DNA of 64,000 bases from Phenylobacterium montanum (GTDB lineage: Bacteria > Pseudomonadota > Alphaproteobacteria > Caulobacterales > Caulobacteraceae), in NCBI RefSeq assembly GCF_018135625.1, contig NZ_CP073078.1:1364001-1428000 (forward strand), written 5' to 3'. A program made the translations under genes and the position numbers. Of this stretch, positions 60,553-64,000 are shown piece by piece. The notes beneath the pieces were generated by a model that saw only the letters and a program-made list of their open reading frames with translations, did not search any database and was not told the DNA's origin. Position 1 is the stretch's first letter. Every line of letters begins with the position of its first letter.

Positions 60553-61380
60553 CTACTCCGCCATCGCCTCGGCGTCTGGCCGCGCCGGCCGGGGCGGCCA
60601 GGGCACGAATCCCGACGTGGTCTCGACATAGCGCGCATAGCCGGGGCGGCTTTTGCGCAGGCGGCCCTCAACGGTCGGCACGCCGCTCCATTTCATCAGG
60701 GTCCAGGTCAGAAGGATGGGCGCCGGCAGGGCCAGCAGCCCGACCCGGGTCTCCGCCGCGATCAGGTAGAGTCCCCACCAGGCGCAGGCGTCGCCGAAGT
60801 AGTTGGGGTGGCGGGTATAGCGCCAGAGACCGGTGTCGAGCACCTTGCCGCGGCTGGCGGGATCTGCGCGGAACCGGGTCAGTTGCAAGTCCCCCAGGCT
60901 TTCGAAAACGATGCCGAACAAGCAGATCCCGGCGCCGGCCCAGGCGAGCGGGCCAAGCTGGGCGGGCGCGGCTTCGAGTTGACCGAGCTGGACCGGGAGG
61001 CAGACCGCGAACAGCATCGGCGCCTGTGTGGCGAAGACCAGGAGCAGCGAGGCCTTGGCGAAGCTCCAGCCCTTGTAGGTTTCGGCCTTGCCCAGCAAAG
61101 TCTGGTATCGCCGGTCCGGCCCGTGGCTGCGCCAACGCCAGAGCAGATAGCCCCCGAGCCTCAGGCCCCAGAGCAGGCACATTCCCAGCAACAGCATGCG
61201 CCGCGGCGTCGGCTGGCCGACCTGCAGGAAGGTCGTGGCGGCCATCACCACCATGCCCAGGGCCCACACGGCGTCGATGAAGGAGACATCCTTGATGGCT
61301 ATCGCGACCCGCCAGAGCACGAGGAACAGGGCGACGAGCACCAGGGCGTTGATGACCAGGATCTGCAGATCGGCAAGCAC
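60553..61380 (-). CDS. DUF1295 family membrane protein
   Basis: A 275-residue integral membrane protein of the DUF1295/steroid-5-alpha-reductase-like family. Hydrophobic segments include ILVINALVLVALFLVLWRVA, FIDAVWALGMVVMAATTF, LLLGMCLLWGLRLGGYLLW and LAWAGAGICLFGIVFESLGD; the C-terminal block LWRYTRHPNYFGDACAWWGLYL is the family hallmark and resembles the cofactor region of 5-alpha reductases. GTG at 61380 has GGAG nine bases ahead. It could reduce a steroid or polyprenoid double bond. Six bases separate it from the ligase. Confidence 0.87.
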   Translation of the reverse strand: MLADLQILVINALVLVALFLVLWRVAIAIKDVSFIDAVWALGMVVMAATTFLQVGQPTPRRMLLLGMCLLWGLRLGGYLLWRWRSHGPDRRYQTLLGKAETYKGWSFAKASLLLVFATQAPMLFAVCLPVQLGQLEAAPAQLGPLAWAGAGICLFGIVFESLGDLQLTRFRADPASRGKVLDTGLWRYTRHPNYFGDACAWWGLYLIAAETRVGLLALPAPILLTWTLMKWSGVPTVEGRLRKSRPGYARYVETTSGFVPWPPRPARPDAEAMAE

Positions 61381-61420
61381 GTAAAGGCGCTCCAGTGGTT
61401 TCTGACGTTCGGTTTTGGAC

Positions 61421-62179
61421 TCACCGGCCGGTGGAGATGACCTGCGCGGTAAGCATCCGGGCCATGCCGCGTTCGAGCGCCTTGGGATCGCGCTGCAGGT
61501 TGGCGCGGACCTCCGTGGCCATGATGTCGGTATCGAGTTCGTCGATCCCCCGCCGGATGGCGCCAAGGCCAGCCTTGGCGATGTCGATCGGGCGTTCCTT
61601 GCGGCCGGCGACGTGGGCGGCCATCCGGGTGTCAACCGAGCCCACGATCAGGGCGACGACCTGTGTATTCTGGGCGGCCAGTTCGGCGCGGATGCAGGTG
61701 GTGGCGGCGCGCGCAGCGAATTTCGACGGGCTGTAGCCACCCATCGCCGGCGATGCGGCGATGCCGCCGGCGGAGAGGACGTTGGCGATCGCCCCGCCGC
61801 CGTTGCGGGCCAGGATCGGGGCGAAGGCCCGGCACATGGCCAGCGTGCCGAAATAGTTGACCTCCATCTCCTCGCGCGCGGCGGATATGTCCTCCGCGGC
61901 AATCAGGCGGCGATTGAGGAAGGCGCCGGCGTTGTTGATCAGGATCGAGACATCGCCACAGGCGGCTGTGGCCTCGGCCACCTGGTCCGGCTTGGTGATG
62001 TCGAGCCTGATGGGCGCTACACGAGAACCGAACTGCTCCACCAACGGCTTGGCGTTGGCGGGATCGCGGGCGGCGGCATAGACGCGGCGCGCACCGGCCT
62101 CGATCAGCGCCTGTACGAACCCCTCGCCGATGCCGCGATTGGCGCCCGTGACCAGGGCGGTCGATCCTTCGATTTCCAT
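61421..62179 (-). CDS. SDR family oxidoreductase
   Basis: A 252-residue short-chain dehydrogenase: TALVTGANRGIGEGF, ILINNAGAFLNR, the catalytic Ser in NVLSAGGIA and the YSPSKFAAR motif. VDTRMAAHVAGRK follows the active site. It should reduce or oxidise an alcohol/ketone in the catabolic island; the exact substrate is not visible. Its stop lies 40 bases before the DUF1295 start, and it belongs to the minus-strand run from the ligase to the SCP-x thiolase. Confidence 0.9.
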   Translation of the reverse strand: MEIEGSTALVTGANRGIGEGFVQALIEAGARRVYAAARDPANAKPLVEQFGSRVAPIRLDITKPDQVAEATAACGDVSILINNAGAFLNRRLIAAEDISAAREEMEVNYFGTLAMCRAFAPILARNGGGAIANVLSAGGIAASPAMGGYSPSKFAARAATTCIRAELAAQNTQVVALIVGSVDTRMAAHVAGRKERPIDIAKAGLGAIRRGIDELDTDIMATEVRANLQRDPKALERGMARMLTAQVISTGR

Positions 62180-62203
62180 GGCGTTGCTCGCTGTCGTGGA
62201 GGG

Positions 62204-62635
62204 TCAGTTGACGGCCGGACGGGCGATCAGTTCCTCGACGTGCGCAGGGGCTGCGCCGCCGGCCTGCATGTTCGAGGAGACCCCGGAGTCGACATAGTCG
62301 CGCCAGCCGCAGATCTTGTCGCCGCGGAACTCGAGCACGCCGGCATAGGGCGCTGCAACGCGCGTCCCGCCCTTGGTGATGTACTCGTCCACGCCTTCCA
62401 CGAACAGGCGATCTCCGGCTTCGGCATAGCAGAACACCCGCCAGCGCACCTCGTCGATCTTGGCGCCGAAGGTCTCCATGAACTTGCGCGCTCCGGCATG
62501 ACCGTGCGCCGGCGGCGAGATTGCGGCGGCGTAGTGCCAGACGATGTCGTCCGTCATGTGGGACAACACGCCCTCGATGTCCTTGTTTTTCCAGGCCTGG
62601 ATGATGGCCTGGTAGGTGTCGAAGCGGCTGGGCAT
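62204..62635 (-). CDS. NTF2-like (limonene-1,2-epoxide hydrolase/SnoaL fold) protein
   Basis: A 143-residue cone-shaped NTF2-like domain: FDTYQAIIQAWKNKDIEGVLSH, the FVEGVDEYITKGGTRVAAPYAGVLEF strand and ICGWRDYVD near the end. Asp/Arg/Tyr residues on the last strands are typical of limonene-epoxide-hydrolase-like and ketosteroid-isomerase-like proteins, though the full epoxide hydrolase triad is not proved. It could act on an epoxide or enone intermediate. It precedes the SDR by 24 bases on the minus strand. Confidence 0.85.
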   Translation of the reverse strand: MPSRFDTYQAIIQAWKNKDIEGVLSHMTDDIVWHYAAAISPPAHGHAGARKFMETFGAKIDEVRWRVFCYAEAGDRLFVEGVDEYITKGGTRVAAPYAGVLEFRGDKICGWRDYVDSGVSSNMQAGGAAPAHVEELIARPAVN

Positions 62636-62720
62636 GGTTGTCTCCTGGGCAGGTTGGTCGGCGCGCGGGTCATGGCGCGGGAAATAGGTGGAAACGGGGC
62701 GCCGGGCGGCGACCGTGGGA

Positions 62721-63941
62721 TCAGATCCCCACGACCAGGCTGACCGTTGTGGTGGTGGAGCCGCCGATATTGAGGGTCTGGCAGGTCTTGGCGCCTTCGA
62801 CCTGATAGTCGCCGGCCCGGCCGGTGACCTGCTTGAAGGCGTCCAAGGCCATGCGCACCCCGGTCGCGCCCACCGGATGTCCTAGGCCGATCAGGCCGCC
62901 GGATGGGTTGATCGGCAGCCGACCGCCGATCTCGATCGAACCGTCTTCGATCGCCTGCCAAGATTGGCCCGGCGCGGTCAGTCCCAGGTGGTCGATGGCC
63001 ATGTACTCGGTGGCTGTGAAGCAGTCATGGGTCTCGACCAGATGGATCTCGGACAGGTCGCGGATGCCGGCGCGGCCTCTGGCCTCCTCGATCGCCCGTC
63101 GCACCTGCGGGAAGACGTAGGGCCCGTCTGCGCTGGCGCGAACCTTGGCGGCGTACGAGATGGGGGCCGAGCGGTGGCCCCAACCCTTGATCGTCGGCAG
63201 GCTCTCCAGCGGCACGCCACGCTTGGCCGCGTACTCCGCGGCGCGGCGGGGCGAGGCGAGGAACAGGACGGCGATACCGTCGGTGACCTGGCCGCAGTCG
63301 AGCTTTCGAGTGCGCCCCTCCACCACCGGATTGGCCACGTCATCGGTGGTGAAGCTGTTCGCGGTGAAGGACCACTGCCGGGTCTGGGCGTTCGGATTGC
63401 GCTTGGCGTTGGAGAAGTTGATCTCGGCGATCCGCAAGAGGTGCTCGGTCTTCAGGCCGAAGCGGTTGTCGTACTCGTCCGCCAGATCGGAAAAGACGCG
63501 CGGCCAGAGGAAGGCGGCGTCCTGGTATTCATGACCGACCCAGGCCGCGGCCGCCAGGTTCTCCGCCGCCTTCTGGCCGGGGACGTTGCGCATCTGCTCG
63601 AGGCCGACGACGCAGGCGAGGTCGTAGCGGCCGGCCTCGATCTCGGCGGCGGCGGCCAGGATGGCGACGCTGCCGGAGGCGCAGGCGGCTTCGTGCCGGG
63701 CGGTCGGCAGCCCGTCGAAATCGGGATGAACCAGGCCGAAGAAGCCGCCGAGCAGGCCTTGGCCGGCGAAAAGATCGCCGACGAAATTGCCGACATGGCC
63801 GCAGTCGATATCACGCGGCTCGAGGCCGACGCTGGCCAGGCCGTGCTCCACGGCATCGGCGAAGGCATCGGCGATCTCCTTCCCCTCGCGCGCCCAGTTC
63901 GTAGAAAAATCGCTCTGCCAGCCGCCCAGGATGTAGACCAT
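62721..63941 (-). CDS. SCP-x type thiolase
   Basis: A 406-residue thiolase of the sterol-carrier-protein-x/degradative group. Cys87 in HEAACASGSVAI is the nucleophile; THDCFTATEYM replaces the usual second element and GLGHPVGATGVRM carries the histidine. Such thiolases usually need a DUF35 partner, which is not in this window but could lie beyond 64000. GGAGGAAGTC precedes the ATG at 63939-63941. Thiolases of this group cut sterol and branched-chain side chains, consistent with an isoprenoid or steroid-like substrate. Confidence 0.9.
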   Translation of the reverse strand: MVYILGGWQSDFSTNWAREGKEIADAFADAVEHGLASVGLEPRDIDCGHVGNFVGDLFAGQGLLGGFFGLVHPDFDGLPTARHEAACASGSVAILAAAAEIEAGRYDLACVVGLEQMRNVPGQKAAENLAAAAWVGHEYQDAAFLWPRVFSDLADEYDNRFGLKTEHLLRIAEINFSNAKRNPNAQTRQWSFTANSFTTDDVANPVVEGRTRKLDCGQVTDGIAVLFLASPRRAAEYAAKRGVPLESLPTIKGWGHRSAPISYAAKVRASADGPYVFPQVRRAIEEARGRAGIRDLSEIHLVETHDCFTATEYMAIDHLGLTAPGQSWQAIEDGSIEIGGRLPINPSGGLIGLGHPVGATGVRMALDAFKQVTGRAGDYQVEGAKTCQTLNIGGSTTTTVSLVVGI

Positions 63942-64000
63942 GACTTCCTCCAACGGCCCCAGTCCGCCTGAGCGGCGCCGGGCCTTTCCACAAGTGTTAT

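Overview
The window is high-GC chromosomal DNA with alphaproteobacterial gene content. Caulobacterales, and Phenylobacterium or a close relative in particular, is my best guess. The evidence is a Caulobacter-type intergenic inverted repeat (arms reading roughly CCGCTCATCCCGGCGAATGC) at 12942-13057, many ATGA-coupled gene pairs, TTG/GTG starts with good Shine-Dalgarno sites, and the mix of CYP153, Baeyer-Villiger monooxygenase, nitronate monooxygenase and thiolase genes. This placement is inference; there is no rRNA or other marker in the window, and I saw no tRNA, CRISPR array, insertion sequence or prophage.

Layout. 1-6900: mostly minus-strand housekeeping and catabolic genes (asparaginase, GST, ECHDC3-like crotonase, PhnB-like VOC protein, SMP-30 lactonase, a membrane protein, a secreted beta-helix protein), with one plus-strand FUSC-type membrane protein. 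7189-14649: a tightly coupled plus-strand operon for corrinoid-dependent demethylation feeding tetrahydrofolate C1 metabolism: corrinoid protein, DUF1638 protein, MetV-like Cys-rich protein, MetF, MtrH-like methyltransferase, ferredoxin/ASKHA reductive activator and a non-pyrrolysine MttB homologue. 14660-18045: a truncated cyclic-nucleotide sensor domain, a proline-rich anchored protein with an overlapping phosphoesterase, and an Old Yellow Enzyme homologue. 18224-21313: Baeyer-Villiger monooxygenase and a convergent CYP153 alkane hydroxylase. 21430-29961: VOC protein, Tat-exported amine oxidase, DUF599 protein, PLP racemase/aldolase-like protein, nitronate monooxygenase with a divergent TetR that appears to start at CTG, small envelope proteins and rlmJ.

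30125-39848: thiolase, VOC, a lipoprotein and a secreted protein, a PadR/HAAS/DUF2807 operon, phytanoyl-CoA dioxygenase, MDR oxidoreductase, YghU-type GST, a methyltransferase and a 51-residue gene with its own terminator. 39955-50561: the aerobic benzoyl-CoA epoxidation (box) cluster: boxB, boxC and boxR on the minus strand, and benzoate-CoA ligase, a two-subunit molybdenum hydroxylase, an LctP permease and a GFA protein on the plus strand. boxA is not in the window.

51412-52195 is the only long stretch without a convincing gene. 52196-63941 is a second CoA-dependent catabolic island: nitronate monooxygenase, two acyl-CoA ligases, a classical thiolase and an SCP-x thiolase, two SDRs, a four-His carotenoid/stilbene cleavage oxygenase, a DUF1295 membrane protein and an NTF2-like protein. 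It suggests degradation of an isoprenoid, apocarotenoid, steroid-like or stilbene substrate. Two 117-base palindromic repeats, 112/117 identical, flank the SDR plus oxygenase pair, and one of them encodes the last 18 residues or so of the adjacent acyl-CoA ligase.

The most promising systems are the corrinoid demethylation operon with its DUF1638 member, and the two CoA-dependent catabolic islands with unassigned substrates.
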